Below are positions 1 to 8,969 of a stretch of DNA of 64,000 nucleotides, one piece after another. The notes beneath the pieces are model-generated. The model was not told the origin of the DNA and ran no database searches. It saw nothing but the letters and a program-made list of their open reading frames with translations. The first letter of the stretch is position 1; every line of letters begins with the position of its first letter. Source of the DNA: Litoreibacter ponti (GTDB taxonomy: Bacteria; Pseudomonadota; Alphaproteobacteria; Rhodobacterales; Rhodobacteraceae); contig NZ_QBKS01000001.1 in assembly GCF_003054285.1 (NCBI RefSeq), positions 310,001 through 374,000 of the forward strand, given 5' to 3'. The translations under genes were made by a program, and so were the position numbers.

Positions 1-1955
1 TTGACGAAGTCGTAGCGCAGCTCGCTGGACAGGGTCCAGTGGCGCGAGACGCGGTAGGCGCCGTCGATGGCCAGCTCGGACGTGTCCATATCGCGGCCTT
101 CGCTGGTGTCGGCCTCGAGCCACGCGAATGTCGAGCCCAGCCGGTGCCGGTCGCCGGTCCAGCTCATCCGCATCTCGTTGCGGGCAAAGGAGAACTGGTC
201 GTCGAAGACCGCACGATTGATCAGATCGAACCGCTCGCCCACCTTCAGCTGTGCGGCCACCAGCCAGTCCGACGAGCTGCCCGTCAGCCCCGTAGAGCCG
301 CTGAATTGCGAAAGATCATCATCGCGCAGGATGCGGCCCACCGTAAGGCCCAGTGACCAGCCCGTGTTGGACAGGCGGGTGTAGGTCACGCCGAGGTTCA
401 GCCGGTTGCCCTGCTCGCGCTGATCGGCACCGGGGAAGCGGGAGAACTCGAAAATGTTGGCCTCGTCGAACTCGACCAGCAGGCTGTCCTCGTTGTCGAC
501 ATGGTTGCGCTGATCCTTGGTGATCACGAGTTGCACCACCGGTTCCAGCAGGTGCCGCGCCCGCGCGCCCTGGCGCAGCATCGGCCAGCGCCACTCGATG
601 GCGGCGTAGGGTGTGACCTCGATCTGGTCGTCAAATGCCAGCACCGGGTCCGGACGTGGCTGTCGGATCTTGTAGGCATCGACATAAAGCGCCGTGTCGA
701 CCGCCAGCAGCATTCCGTTGCCCATCACCCAGTCGCGCCGCCACTCCGCCGCGGTGGTGAGGCGGACCACGTCGCGCGACAAGCCTTCATTGGTCGGGTC
801 GTCGTCGGCGCGGCGGAAATGGCCATGGGTCTCGGCGGTCAGGGTTGCGATACCGCCCAGCAGGGCGGGGGAGAAGCGCTTGATGTAGCTCGCATCGCCC
901 ACGATCGTTGGGATCGTCTTGTTGTCGTCCTCGTCACGCAGGGATTTGTAGTGGATCAGCTCCGCGCCGATATACTCGTCGCGCCGGGCGCGCTCGACCG
1001 AGATGGCGCTGTCCAGACGGTCCTTGTCGGAGAAGCCATAAAGCAGCAGGTAGCCCTGATCAGAGGTCAGCTCGACGTCGAACTTGCCGGTAAAGCCGCG
1101 CGGCAGCACGAAGCTGCCCTCGGCGAACAGGTAGCCACGGCTGTCGAGGTTGGCCACGTTGTCGTCAGTGACCGCGCCGTTCAAATCGATCTCGCCAAAG
1201 CGGAATTTCTGCCGGTAGCGCGCCTCGAGCGTCTTTGCGCCCTTGGAAGTCAGCCACGGGGTCAGCGTCAGATCGGCGTGATCGCCCAGCGTGAAGAAAT
1301 ACGGCGTGCGCAGGCCCACCCCCAGATCGCCGTTCGAGCGCAGCTCCGGGACCAGGAAGCCCGACGCCCGCTCGACCGACGGGTCAGGCAGCCGCAGATA
1401 GGGGGAGTAGAACACTGGCACGCCAAGCACGCGCAAGGTGGCCTCGTCAAAATAGAGCTGCCGCTCTTCTGCATCATGGACCACCCGCTTGGAGCGGATT
1501 TCCCACAGCGGCGTCGGGTTGTTCTCGCAGATATGGCAGCTTGATGCGACGGTCTTGTAGAGCTGGGTATACCGCCCTTCGGTGCGGCGCAGCTCGACGG
1601 CGGCCAGTTGCAACTGCTGGGCGTAGACGACCCGGGCACTTCGCAGAACGCCGTCGCGCAGGTCGCCCGACAGCTCTGCAAATTCGGCGGCGATCACCGT
1701 GTCGCTGGACGGGTCGGTGATGTAGATCGGGCCGGTGACGACCAGCCTGTCCGTCTCGCCATTGTAGCGGATGGACTGCGCCCGCAGGCGCACGCCGTCT
1801 TGCAATACCTCGACATTGCCCTGCGCGCTCAGCTCGCCCGTGTCGCGCGCGAAGGTCACGCTGTCGGCCACGAGGCTTGCGGTCTGCTCGGGCGATTGCT
1901 GCGCCATCACGGGGGCGGCCAGGGCCAGCATCACGGCAAACAGAAGGCTCCGCAT
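1..1955 (-). CDS. lptD: LPS-assembly outer membrane protein LptD (3' end cut by window)
   Basis: LptD is the outer-membrane beta-barrel that inserts lipopolysaccharide into the outer leaflet. 651 codons are visible and the C-terminus lies beyond the left edge. The protein opens with a signal peptide ending in APVMAQ. An OstA/LptA-like region follows (ADSVTFARDTGELSAQGNVE, about residues 30-100), then a Cys pair (CHICENNP), then long barrel-type alternating segments. The ATG overlaps the lptG stop as TGATG, so it is probably translationally coupled and the last visible gene of an lptF-lptG-lptD operon. Identification rests on the N-terminal domain, barrel character and operon context. The second Cys pair expected near the C-terminus cannot be seen. 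Confidence 0.93.
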   Translation of the reverse strand, partial: MRSLLFAVMLALAAPVMAQQSPEQTASLVADSVTFARDTGELSAQGNVEVLQDGVRLRAQSIRYNGETDRLVVTGPIYITDPSSDTVIAAEFAELSGDLRDGVLRSARVVYAQQLQLAAVELRRTEGRYTQLYKTVASSCHICENNPTPLWEIRSKRVVHDAEERQLYFDEATLRVLGVPVFYSPYLRLPDPSVERASGFLVPELRSNGDLGVGLRTPYFFTLGDHADLTLTPWLTSKGAKTLEARYRQKFRFGEIDLNGAVTDDNVANLDSRGYLFAEGSFVLPRGFTGKFDVELTSDQGYLLLYGFSDKDRLDSAISVERARRDEYIGAELIHYKSLRDEDDNKTIPTIVGDASYIKRFSPALLGGIATLTAETHGHFRRADDDPTNEGLSRDVVRLTTAAEWRRDWVMGNGMLLAVDTALYVDAYKIRQPRPDPVLAFDDQIEVTPYAAIEWRWPMLRQGARARHLLEPVVQLVITKDQRNHVDNEDSLLVEFDEANIFEFSRFPGADQREQGNRLNLGVTYTRLSNTGWSLGLTVGRILRDDDLSQFSGSTGLTGSSSDWLVAAQLKVGERFDLINRAVFDDQFSFARNEMRMSWTGDRHRLGSTFAWLEADTSEGRDMDTSELAIDGAYRVSRHWTLSSELRYDFV

Positions 1956-3052
1956 CAGCCGTCCTCCGTGTGGAACAGCAGGCCGAGCGACATGAAGATG
2001 CCTGCCAGCGGCGGCGCCCATGCGGCGACGAGGATCGGGATCTGGCCGTTCTGGCCAAGGACCTGGGCGAAGTTGCGCAGGAAGAAGATGCCAAAGCCCA
2101 TCAGGACCGCAAACAGCACCATCAGTCCGGTGCGCCCGAAGCGGGTGTGGCGCATGGTGAAGCCCGCGCCGATGAGCACCATGGCGGCCAGCAGCACCGG
2201 GTTCGCAAGCTCCATGTTGAGCCAGACGCGGTGTTGCAGCGCCGAGAAGCCCGCGCGTTCAAGCTGGCGAATGAAGCGCGGCAGCTCCCAGATCGGGATC
2301 GAGGACGGATCACCAAAGCTGTCGCGGATCTGGTCACGGGTCAGGTCGGAGGCGATGCTGAGCTTGGGATGCGCGACCGCGCCGGTTTCAGGGTTCTCGG
2401 TCTCGGTGAAGGTCCAGCGCTTGGCCTTCGAAAGGACCCATTGGCCTGGCTCCAGCAGCGCCTCCGCGGCCTCGACCCGGTAGGTGGCCTTGCCGAACGT
2501 GTCGAACCCGTAGAAGCTGACGGTGAACAGCCGCGTACCATCAAGGTTGGATCGCGCGGCGCGGATCACGACCTGCCCCCCGGCGCTGGCCTGACGCAGC
2601 CACAGCCCCTCGTCGGAGACAGAGGTGACCGACGCCCCGCCACTGGCATAGCGGCCCGAGACGACCTCGAACTGTTTGGAGGTGCCCGCCACGATGGGGT
2701 TCAGCACCGCCACGCCCACAGCGCCGAAGAACAGCGCCGTCAGAACCGGCGCCATCAGCGAGCGCAGGGCAGAGCGGCCAGAGGCGCGGGTGACGACCAT
2801 CTCGGACGTGCGCGCGAGGCCAAGGAACAGCGTGATCGTCGCCAGCACGACCAGCAAGGGCAGCATCCGGTACATGGTGGCGGGCGCGTTGAGCAGCGCA
2901 AGCTGCCCCGCCTCGAAAACGCCGACCTGATCGCTGTCGAAGCGGCGCATCTGCTCGACCAGGTCAATGAGCAGCACGATGCCGAAGAACACGCCGAACA
3001 CCAGCGTGAAGGACCACACAAAGCGGCGCGCAAAGTAGAGATCGAGCCTCAT
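1955..3052 (-). CDS. lptG: LPS export ABC transporter permease LptG
   Basis: LptG is one of two inner-membrane permeases that, with the LptB ATPase, extract LPS and pass it to the periplasmic bridge. The 365-residue protein has the YjgP/YjgQ layout: an N-terminal helix pair starting MRLDLYFARRF, a third helix near residue 100, a periplasmic beta-rich domain (about 130-260) and three C-terminal helices. The ATG at 3052 was chosen because it overlaps the lptF stop by four bases (ATGA). A longer reading frame upstream would run into lptF. The stop overlaps the lptD start. LptB is not in the window. Confidence 0.95.
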   Translation of the reverse strand: MRLDLYFARRFVWSFTLVFGVFFGIVLLIDLVEQMRRFDSDQVGVFEAGQLALLNAPATMYRMLPLLVVLATITLFLGLARTSEMVVTRASGRSALRSLMAPVLTALFFGAVGVAVLNPIVAGTSKQFEVVSGRYASGGASVTSVSDEGLWLRQASAGGQVVIRAARSNLDGTRLFTVSFYGFDTFGKATYRVEAAEALLEPGQWVLSKAKRWTFTETENPETGAVAHPKLSIASDLTRDQIRDSFGDPSSIPIWELPRFIRQLERAGFSALQHRVWLNMELANPVLLAAMVLIGAGFTMRHTRFGRTGLMVLFAVLMGFGIFFLRNFAQVLGQNGQIPILVAAWAPPLAGIFMSLGLLFHTEDG

Positions 3053-4176
3053 GTCGGCACACCTGCAGGCGTCCGGCCGCGCAGGCGACGCAGCGATGTA
3101 AAAAACAGGATCACCCCGGCGATCAAGGCCCCCGTCGCAGGCGCCAGATACGCCATCCAGAAGCGCGACGCGTCTTCGCGCGCGGCCTCTTCGGCCACGT
3201 TGGAGACGAGCTGCACGAGGATGATCAGCACCACGGCGAAGATCACTTGCCGCCACACCCCGAAGCGCGAAAAGCCGCCGACCATGAGCGCGGCAAACCC
3301 CATCAAGGGCACCACGATAGCCAAAAGCGATTTGGCGAAGCGGTCGTGCCCCTCGAACAGGAAATCGGCCAGCTCGCCATTGGCCGAGGCCAGCTGCGCG
3401 GGCGTCGGGTTCAGCAGCACCGTCGTTGGCAACTCGCGCAGATCGCGCGACCGCGTGCCGTCATCGTTCATCAGCGCGCCGATATCGTAGGCGAAATCCT
3501 GAAAGGCCACGGTGGACAGCCGTCCCGTGTCTGGCCGGAAGGTCTGGGCCAGCCCGTCGCGCATCACCAGCCGCGGGCCGGTCTCGCCGCGCACAAGCAG
3601 GGCTTGCTGGGCGGTATAGGTCACGACGGCTTCCGGATTGCGGCTATCCTCGAGAAACAGCTCCTCCATCTCGCCGCGCTCGGTGATGTTGCGCACATAG
3701 ACGGAGATCGCGTTCGTCGGGTGCACGAACTGGCCTTCCTTGAGGAATTGCGTGGTGATGTCCTGGCTGATCTCGGCGCTGCGGCCTGCAAGCTCTGTCC
3801 GGGCCGCGGGCACCAGGATATGCGCAAGGATGCCGACCAGAAGGGCCACGATGGCCCCGAAATAGATCACCGGGCGCCCGATCCTGAGCGCCGAGGCGCC
3901 TGCGGTCTGTAGCACGACCATCTCTGAATCCGAGGTCAGTCGATTGGTGACATACACCGCCGCCACGAAGGCCGAGATCGGCAAAACGATCAGGATCACG
4001 TAGGGCAGGGTCAGCAGGGTAAACTCAAGGAAAACGATGGCCGTCTGCCCGTCGGAAATCAGCTGGTCGAACAGCCCGATGGCGCGGTTCACCCAGTAGA
4101 CAGACACCAATACGAGAGAGAAGAAGCCAAACAGGATCAACAGCTGCGACAGCATATATCTGTCGAATCGTGCCAC
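3049..4176 (-). CDS. lptF: LPS export ABC transporter permease LptF
   Basis: LptF is the partner permease of LptG in the LPS transport complex. The 375-residue protein shows the same fold: helices near residues 12-32, 52-78 and 100-120, a periplasmic domain, then three helices near the C-terminus. The start is GTG at 4176, with a strong AAGGAGG about seven bases upstream. An in-frame ATG seven codons later has no comparable site. It is the first gene of the operon and is transcribed away from pepA across a gap of about 130 bp that must hold both promoters. Confidence 0.95.
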   Translation of the reverse strand: MARFDRYMLSQLLILFGFFSLVLVSVYWVNRAIGLFDQLISDGQTAIVFLEFTLLTLPYVILIVLPISAFVAAVYVTNRLTSDSEMVVLQTAGASALRIGRPVIYFGAIVALLVGILAHILVPAARTELAGRSAEISQDITTQFLKEGQFVHPTNAISVYVRNITERGEMEELFLEDSRNPEAVVTYTAQQALLVRGETGPRLVMRDGLAQTFRPDTGRLSTVAFQDFAYDIGALMNDDGTRSRDLRELPTTVLLNPTPAQLASANGELADFLFEGHDRFAKSLLAIVVPLMGFAALMVGGFSRFGVWRQVIFAVVLIILVQLVSNVAEEAAREDASRFWMAYLAPATGALIAGVILFFTSLRRLRGRTPAGVPT

Positions 4177-4308
4177 GCCCTGTCCTCCTTAGTTATTACC
4201 TGCGGGTTTAGCGCAAAATCTGGGGTCGCAACAGGGGGTTCTGGTCATTGCGGAGGGAGCGCGCTAGCTATGTGGCGACCGTTCATCACCACATCCCGGA
4301 AAGCCCCC

Positions 4309-5781
4309 ATGACAGCACTCCATCCCGTAACCTTCGCCGCCACCGATATCGACGCCATCAAGGAGGCCGAGGGCCGTCTCGCCATCTTCGTGCCGCAAGC
4401 CGGAACGCTGGATGTGACCGCACGGCGGGTCAATCGCCTGACCCGGGGCGCCGTGGCCCGCGCGGTGGAAAGCGAAGCGTTCGAGAAGCTCGACGAGGGC
4501 AAGGCGATGAACCTTGCCTATCCGGTGAACGTCGCCGCCGAAGCGGTGATCATCGTCAAGCTCGCCCGTCGTCCGGGCGTGTCCGAGGCGCGCAAGGCAG
4601 GGGCGACGCTGGCCAAGCAGCCCGGCAGTTCCGCTTTGCATGTGCTCTGCGGCAACCTGCGCCGGGCCGAAGAGGTGGCTTTCGGCTACGCCCTGCGCGC
4701 CTATGAGTACACAGATCAGAAAACGGCAGAAAAAACAGAGCCTTCCGGCGCGACCTTCATCGTAAATGCCCCGGACGAGGTGACCCCGGCCTTCGAGACG
4801 CTCAAGGCCATCGCGGACGGCGTCTTCTTCACCCGCGACCTGACCAACATGCCCGCCAACGTGCTGACCACGACCGAATTCGCCAGCCAGCTGTCCGAGC
4901 TGACGTCTTTGGGTCTAAAGGTCGAGGTGCTGGAAGAGAAAGACCTCGAAAAGCTCGGCATGGGTTCGCTTCTGTGTGTTGGACAGGGCTCTGACAGCCC
5001 GTCAAAGGTCGTCGTGATGGAATGGAACGGCGGGGCGAAAGGCGACAAGCCCTTCGCGCTGATTGGCAAGGGCGTCGTGTTCGACACGGGCGGCATTTCG
5101 CTGAAACCCGCGGGCGGCATGGAAGACATGACCATGGATATGGGCGGCGCGGGCGTCGTATCGGGCGTGATGAAGGCGCTGGCGGCGCGCAAGGCCAAGG
5201 CCAATGTGGTCGGGCTGGTCGGGCTGGTGGAAAACATGCCGTCCGGAAATGCCGTGCGCCCGGGTGACGTGGTCACATCCATGAAGGGTGACACGATCGA
5301 GGTGATCAACACCGACGCCGAAGGTCGCCTCGTGCTGGCCGACGTTCTCTGGTACGCGCAAGAGCGGTTCGAGCCCATCGGCATGATCAACCTCGCCACG
5401 CTCACCGGCGCGATCATCATCGGGCTGGGCCATGAGAATGCGGGCGTTTTCTCCAACAATGACGCGCTGGCGAATGCGTTCTTGAAAGCCGCCGGGGCCG
5501 AGGAAGAAGGCGCATGGCGCATGCCTATGGGCAAGGCCTATGACGACCAGCTGAAATCGCGCATCGCGGATATGAAGAACGTGGGCGGCCGCCCCGCAGG
5601 CTCAATCACCGCCGCGCAGTTCCTGCAGCGCTTCGTCAAGCCAGAGACGCCGTGGTGCCATCTCGACATCGCCGGCGTGGCCTCGGTCAAATCCGAGACG
5701 GAGTTCGCCCCGAAAGGCGCCACCGGCTGGGGCGTTCGCGCGCTCAACCGCCTGATCGCGGACAATTTCGAGGGCGAATAG
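4309..5781 (+). CDS. pepA: Leucyl aminopeptidase (M17 family)
   Basis: This is a cytosolic, dinuclear-metal M17 aminopeptidase that removes N-terminal residues from peptides; in some bacteria it also binds DNA. The 490-residue protein carries the metal and catalytic motifs GKGVVFDTGGISLKP and NTDAEGRLVLADVL. The N-terminal domain is about residues 1-170. The start at 4309 (MTALHPVTFA) is preferred because family members begin near here. An in-frame ATG at 4270 also has a GGAGGG upstream and would add 13 residues. holC follows after three bases, so the two are probably co-transcribed. Confidence 0.95.
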   Translation: MTALHPVTFAATDIDAIKEAEGRLAIFVPQAGTLDVTARRVNRLTRGAVARAVESEAFEKLDEGKAMNLAYPVNVAAEAVIIVKLARRPGVSEARKAGATLAKQPGSSALHVLCGNLRRAEEVAFGYALRAYEYTDQKTAEKTEPSGATFIVNAPDEVTPAFETLKAIADGVFFTRDLTNMPANVLTTTEFASQLSELTSLGLKVEVLEEKDLEKLGMGSLLCVGQGSDSPSKVVVMEWNGGAKGDKPFALIGKGVVFDTGGISLKPAGGMEDMTMDMGGAGVVSGVMKALAARKAKANVVGLVGLVENMPSGNAVRPGDVVTSMKGDTIEVINTDAEGRLVLADVLWYAQERFEPIGMINLATLTGAIIIGLGHENAGVFSNNDALANAFLKAAGAEEEGAWRMPMGKAYDDQLKSRIADMKNVGGRPAGSITAAQFLQRFVKPETPWCHLDIAGVASVKSETEFAPKGATGWGVRALNRLIADNFEGE

Positions 5782-5784
5782 GGC

Positions 5785-6255
5785 GTGGGCGCGGTCTTCT
5801 TCTACCACATGACCACGCAGCCCGTTGAGGTCACCTTGCCCATGCTCTTGGGCAAGGCCCGCGGGGCAGGGTGGCGCGTGGTGGTCCGCGGGGCCGCGCC
5901 GGATCGGCTCGACCGTCTCGACGAGGTGCTCTGGACGGCCAATGATGGCTTCCTGCCCCATGGCCGCGCGGGCGGGCCCCATGATGCAGACCAGCCGATC
6001 CTGCTGACCGAGGGTGGCGAGGTGCCAAATGGCGCGTCCTGCCTCGTCTCGCTCGACGGGGCAGAGCTGAGCGCGCCCGAGATCGCGGCGTCAGACCGCG
6101 CGATGATCCTGTTCGACGGCAATGACGGCGACGCCGTGACAACGGCCCGCGCCCAATGGAAGGCGCTGACCGCCGCCGGATGTGAGGCGCAGTACTGGTC
6201 GCAGGAAAGCGGCCGCTGGGAAATGAAGGCGCAGCACCCGAAGCCCGAGGGCTGA
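5785..6255 (+). CDS. holC: DNA polymerase III chi subunit
   Basis: Chi links the clamp-loader complex to single-stranded DNA-binding protein during replication. The 156-residue product opens with GAVFFYHMTTQPVEVTLPML and continues with AAPDRLDRLDEVLW, matching the HolC family in order and length. It starts at GTG 5785, three bases after the pepA stop, the usual pepA-holC order in alphaproteobacteria. The C-terminal section (GRWEMKAQH) is the typical chi ending. Confidence 0.93.
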   Translation: MGAVFFYHMTTQPVEVTLPMLLGKARGAGWRVVVRGAAPDRLDRLDEVLWTANDGFLPHGRAGGPHDADQPILLTEGGEVPNGASCLVSLDGAELSAPEIAASDRAMILFDGNDGDAVTTARAQWKALTAAGCEAQYWSQESGRWEMKAQHPKPEG

Positions 6256-6282
6256 GGGGCAGGGCGCGACAAGGGGGCACTC

Positions 6283-6912
6283 ATGGCCAACACACAAAAA
6301 CAGACGCGCGACCTGATCGAGGGCAAGCCCGCCCTGATCGTGATCGACATCCAGAAGAGCACGTTCATCGACGACAGCGAAGAGCGCTCCATCGCCAATA
6401 TGCCCGGCTACAAGGACCGGATGCTGGCCGCCCGCGCGTTGGTTGACGCGGCCCATGACGCCGCGATCCCGGTGATCTTCATCCAGGAGGTCCACCGCCC
6501 CGATCTGGTCGATTTCGGCCGCGAGCTGGACGGGGACGAGGATATTCACTGCCTCGACGGGGATCCCCGAACCGCGATCGCGAAAGAGGAAATGGGCTTC
6601 CGCCCGGGCGATTACGCCGTCCCCAAGCGCCGCTACTCGGCCTTCTTCGGCACCGATCTGGAGATCCTGCTGCGCGGCTTGCAGGTCGACACGTTGATCC
6701 TGTGCGGCGGGCTGACGGATGTCTGCGTGCATTACACTTTCGTGGACGGCCACCAGTCGGATTATTTCTGCCGCGTGGTTGAAGACTGTGTCGGCGGCTC
6801 GTCTGTCGAGGCCCACGAGGCATCGCTGCGGGCGATGGAGTATCTGCAAACCGGCGCGGTCAGATCGCGCGACAGCGTGATTGAGGCGATGAAGCGTTCC
6901 CAGGGCGGCTGA
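6283..6912 (+). CDS. Isochorismatase-family cysteine hydrolase
   Basis: The protein belongs to the isochorismatase/nicotinamidase-like hydrolases, which act on amides or vinyl ethers through an Asp-Lys-Cys triad. In the 209-residue product the triad is visible as D22 (ALIVIDIQ), K115 (AVPKRRYS) and C148 (GLTDVCVHYTF). The Gly-Gly before the Cys motif and the cis-peptide region are also normal. The substrate cannot be inferred. The gene lies 27 bp after holC in the same direction and may be the last gene of that transcript. A short CGCCT-TGC-AGGCG hairpin follows the stop at 6916-6928. Confidence 0.88.
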   Translation: MANTQKQTRDLIEGKPALIVIDIQKSTFIDDSEERSIANMPGYKDRMLAARALVDAAHDAAIPVIFIQEVHRPDLVDFGRELDGDEDIHCLDGDPRTAIAKEEMGFRPGDYAVPKRRYSAFFGTDLEILLRGLQVDTLILCGGLTDVCVHYTFVDGHQSDYFCRVVEDCVGGSSVEAHEASLRAMEYLQTGAVRSRDSVIEAMKRSQGG

Positions 6913-7096
6913 TCCGCCTTGCAGGCGCACAGCGACTTACGCTTTCCGGGACCCCATACTGCTAGATTCCCAACACGCAGCTCAGTCTTTTCCACCCAAC
7001 CGCCAGAGCGCTTTCGCGAAAAGACTTTAGTTCAATGTCTGGACTGCGGGGTATCAAGACGGGCGCTGCATCTGCGCCATGGTCCGCTAGGCGAGC

Positions 7097-7130
7097 ATGA
7101 GGGGCGTGGTACTCGTCCGACGCCCCTCAT
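7097..7130. terminator. 11-bp perfect inverted repeat, likely terminator hairpin
   Basis: ATGAGGGGCGT (7097-7107) and ACGCCCCTCAT (7120-7130) pair perfectly around a 12-nt loop. It sits directly after the stop of the minus-strand VPLPA-CTERM gene and downstream of the plus-strand hydrolase. No T-run follows on either strand, so it is either an atypical terminator or an mRNA 3'-end stabiliser serving one or both convergent genes. Confidence 0.6.
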
Positions 7131-7141
7131 GGAGAGAAGGT

Positions 7142-7816
7142 TCAGCTTGATTTGCGCCGACGCATGAATGCAAGCAAGCCCATCCCACCCAAAAGGAGCG
7201 GCAACCCGGCAGGCAGCGGCACGGGTGATGGTGTACTGTTGCTCAGGAGCACGTTGTCCATGCCAAATCCGTCGCCACGATTGGTCGAGGAAAATGTCAA
7301 TGCAGTCGCCGTTTCACCCGCATCGAGCGTGAAGCCGAAAAAGCCGACATCAATTCCAATGTTCTGATTGATAGTGCGGGTACCAAGATTCGTGGTCAGC
7401 AGAATTTCGGTACTTGTCGCCAGTTCTTTGAACGTCGCTCCGAACCCGGTGATCGCAGTGTCAAAGCTGATTGTCGCGGTTGTAACACCGGCACTCAGGA
7501 AGAAATGGGCAAAGGGTGACCCATTCACGTCCGCGAAGGTTCCGAACGAGAACGGATCGGTGTCGATCTGATTCTGAGTATCTCTGTTCTGATTGGAACC
7601 CGAAGAACTGAGAGAAAACGGACCGACGTCAAAGGATGAATTGCGGAAGGATTGATCAGCGAGAAAGCTGTTGAAGTTCTCGCTTACGTCCGCAGATCCG
7701 CCGATCGCGGTCAAGTAATTCGCTTCACTCGTAAATGTCGTGGCCGCCGTTGCGGCACCGGCAAAGCCAGCCGCACTTAACCCAGTGACTATTGCGACAA
7801 TCGTCTTAAGTGTCAT
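7142..7816 (-). CDS. Exported protein with VPLPA-CTERM sorting signal
   Basis: The 224-residue protein has a signal peptide (residues 1-24, ending GAATAA) and a Ser/Thr/Asn-rich beta-type body. It ends with the sorting signal VPLPAG (199-204), a hydrophobic stretch and RRRKSS. This tripartite end is the PEP-CTERM variant of Rhodobacterales, known to pair with an exosortase (XrtD type) that cleaves and anchors or releases the protein. No exosortase is in this window. The start is supported by GAGAGGGGG about seven bases upstream. The gene is less GC-rich than its neighbours. The mature function is unknown; such proteins are often extracellular or matrix-associated. Confidence 0.88.
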   Translation of the reverse strand: MTLKTIVAIVTGLSAAGFAGAATAATTFTSEANYLTAIGGSADVSENFNSFLADQSFRNSSFDVGPFSLSSSGSNQNRDTQNQIDTDPFSFGTFADVNGSPFAHFFLSAGVTTATISFDTAITGFGATFKELATSTEILLTTNLGTRTINQNIGIDVGFFGFTLDAGETATALTFSSTNRGDGFGMDNVLLSNSTPSPVPLPAGLPLLLGGMGLLAFMRRRKSS

Positions 7817-8264
7817 CGTTATATCCCCCTCTCAAAATAATGGGCTCCAAAGGCCATTACCGATCACGTTGTGATACGCCGTTACGATGGGGAGATAGGA
7901 TAAACACAGGTTCCTCATCTGTCATCATCCAAGGGGAGCGTGGGTCAGATTATCCACGTATTTTACCAGTGAGATGGAACAAAACCGGAATAAACGCCCT
8001 CATTGTTTCCAAATCGAACACAAAAGCGGCTTTTGGATCCAACGCGGAGAAGCGGTAGAGAGGGCTCAAACACGACCCTCATCGTCATTTGCGACTGACC
8101 TTCCTGAGGGGTGAAGACGTCTTCCGGAATTGATAACTCACCATGGCCTACGGAAAGCGCCGCGCGCGGCGGTTTGGCGGGCCATGGCCGGGCTGGTCCA
8201 AAAATGCAGAACCATTCTGCAGATTTCACCAATTTCTGAAGGTCCCGATCGCGCCTATTCCAGC
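7817..8264. other. Non-coding gap between divergent genes
   Basis: This 448-bp stretch is AT-richer than its surroundings. It must contain the promoters of the VPLPA-CTERM gene (minus) and the DUF2306 gene (plus). I see a 12-bp palindrome GAAGACGTCTTC at about 8113-8124 and a CAAAAGC-G-GCTTTTG hairpin near 8021-8035. I find no convincing gene, RNA or mobile element remnant; the short reading frames here lack ribosome binding sites. Confidence 0.5.
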
Positions 8265-8969
8265 ATGCGAAACACCTGCAAGAAATGGCTCATCATGGCA
8301 TCCCTGACACGGCGCGAATGGGCGCTTTTGACCTTCATCCTCATCTATTCCTTTATCCCCACCTTTGGCGGGCTGCTGCGCGTGGCGGAGCTTGCGGGCG
8401 GCTTGAGCGTCATCCCCGAAAACCTGCGCGCAAGCCTGCAACCCTTGCCGATCCTGCTTCATATCCTGGGGAGTTTTGTCTTTTGCCTGTTTGGCGCGTT
8501 GCAATTCCTGCCGACCCTTCGGGCCAACCACCCGGGCCTGCATCGCGCGGCCGGGCGATGGATCGTGTTTTCAGGTCTGATCAGTGCGGCCACAGGGCTT
8601 TGGATGACCCTTGTCTTCGTCTTCCCGCCGGAGCTGCAAGGCCCTCTGCTCTACACCGCGCGCCTGATCTTCAGCTTGGCGATGATGGCGCTGATCGTCT
8701 GGGCCGTTGTCGCGATCCGCACACGCAACGTGCCAAGCCACAGCGCCGCGATGCTGCGCGCCTATGCCATCGCCCAAGGCGCGTCGACGCAGACGGTTTT
8801 CGGCATCACATGGATGGTAGTATTCGGGGCGGACGCGACGGGCCTGGCGCGGGATGCGATGATGGTCCTGGCATGGCTCGTCAATATCGCCGTGGCAGAG
8901 GCGTTGATCTACCGCTCCAGTATGAGCGTGCCGCGGTTGATCTCGATCCGCTCGAACCGCTCGAGGTAG
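8265..8969 (+). CDS. DUF2306-type integral membrane protein
   Basis: The 234-residue protein has seven or so hydrophobic helices and the His-containing pattern of DUF2306 proteins (LHILGSFVFCLFGALQF, HPGLHRAAGRW), which resemble cytochrome-type membrane proteins. The function is unknown. The start is uncertain: ATG 8265 or ATG 8295 (MASLTRREW) are both possible and neither has a strong ribosome site. The last 61 bases overlap the 3' end of the convergent aspartic protease gene, so the C-terminal tail SVPRLISIRSNRSR comes from the overlap and is probably not conserved. Confidence 0.7.
   Translation: MRNTCKKWLIMASLTRREWALLTFILIYSFIPTFGGLLRVAELAGGLSVIPENLRASLQPLPILLHILGSFVFCLFGALQFLPTLRANHPGLHRAAGRWIVFSGLISAATGLWMTLVFVFPPELQGPLLYTARLIFSLAMMALIVWAVVAIRTRNVPSHSAAMLRAYAIAQGASTQTVFGITWMVVFGADATGLARDAMMVLAWLVNIAVAEALIYRSSMSVPRLISIRSNRSR

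Noticed and set aside
1955..3256. Longer start for lptG at 3256
   Set aside because: It would overlap lptF by over 200 bases; ATG 3052 with a 4-base overlap is the normal arrangement.
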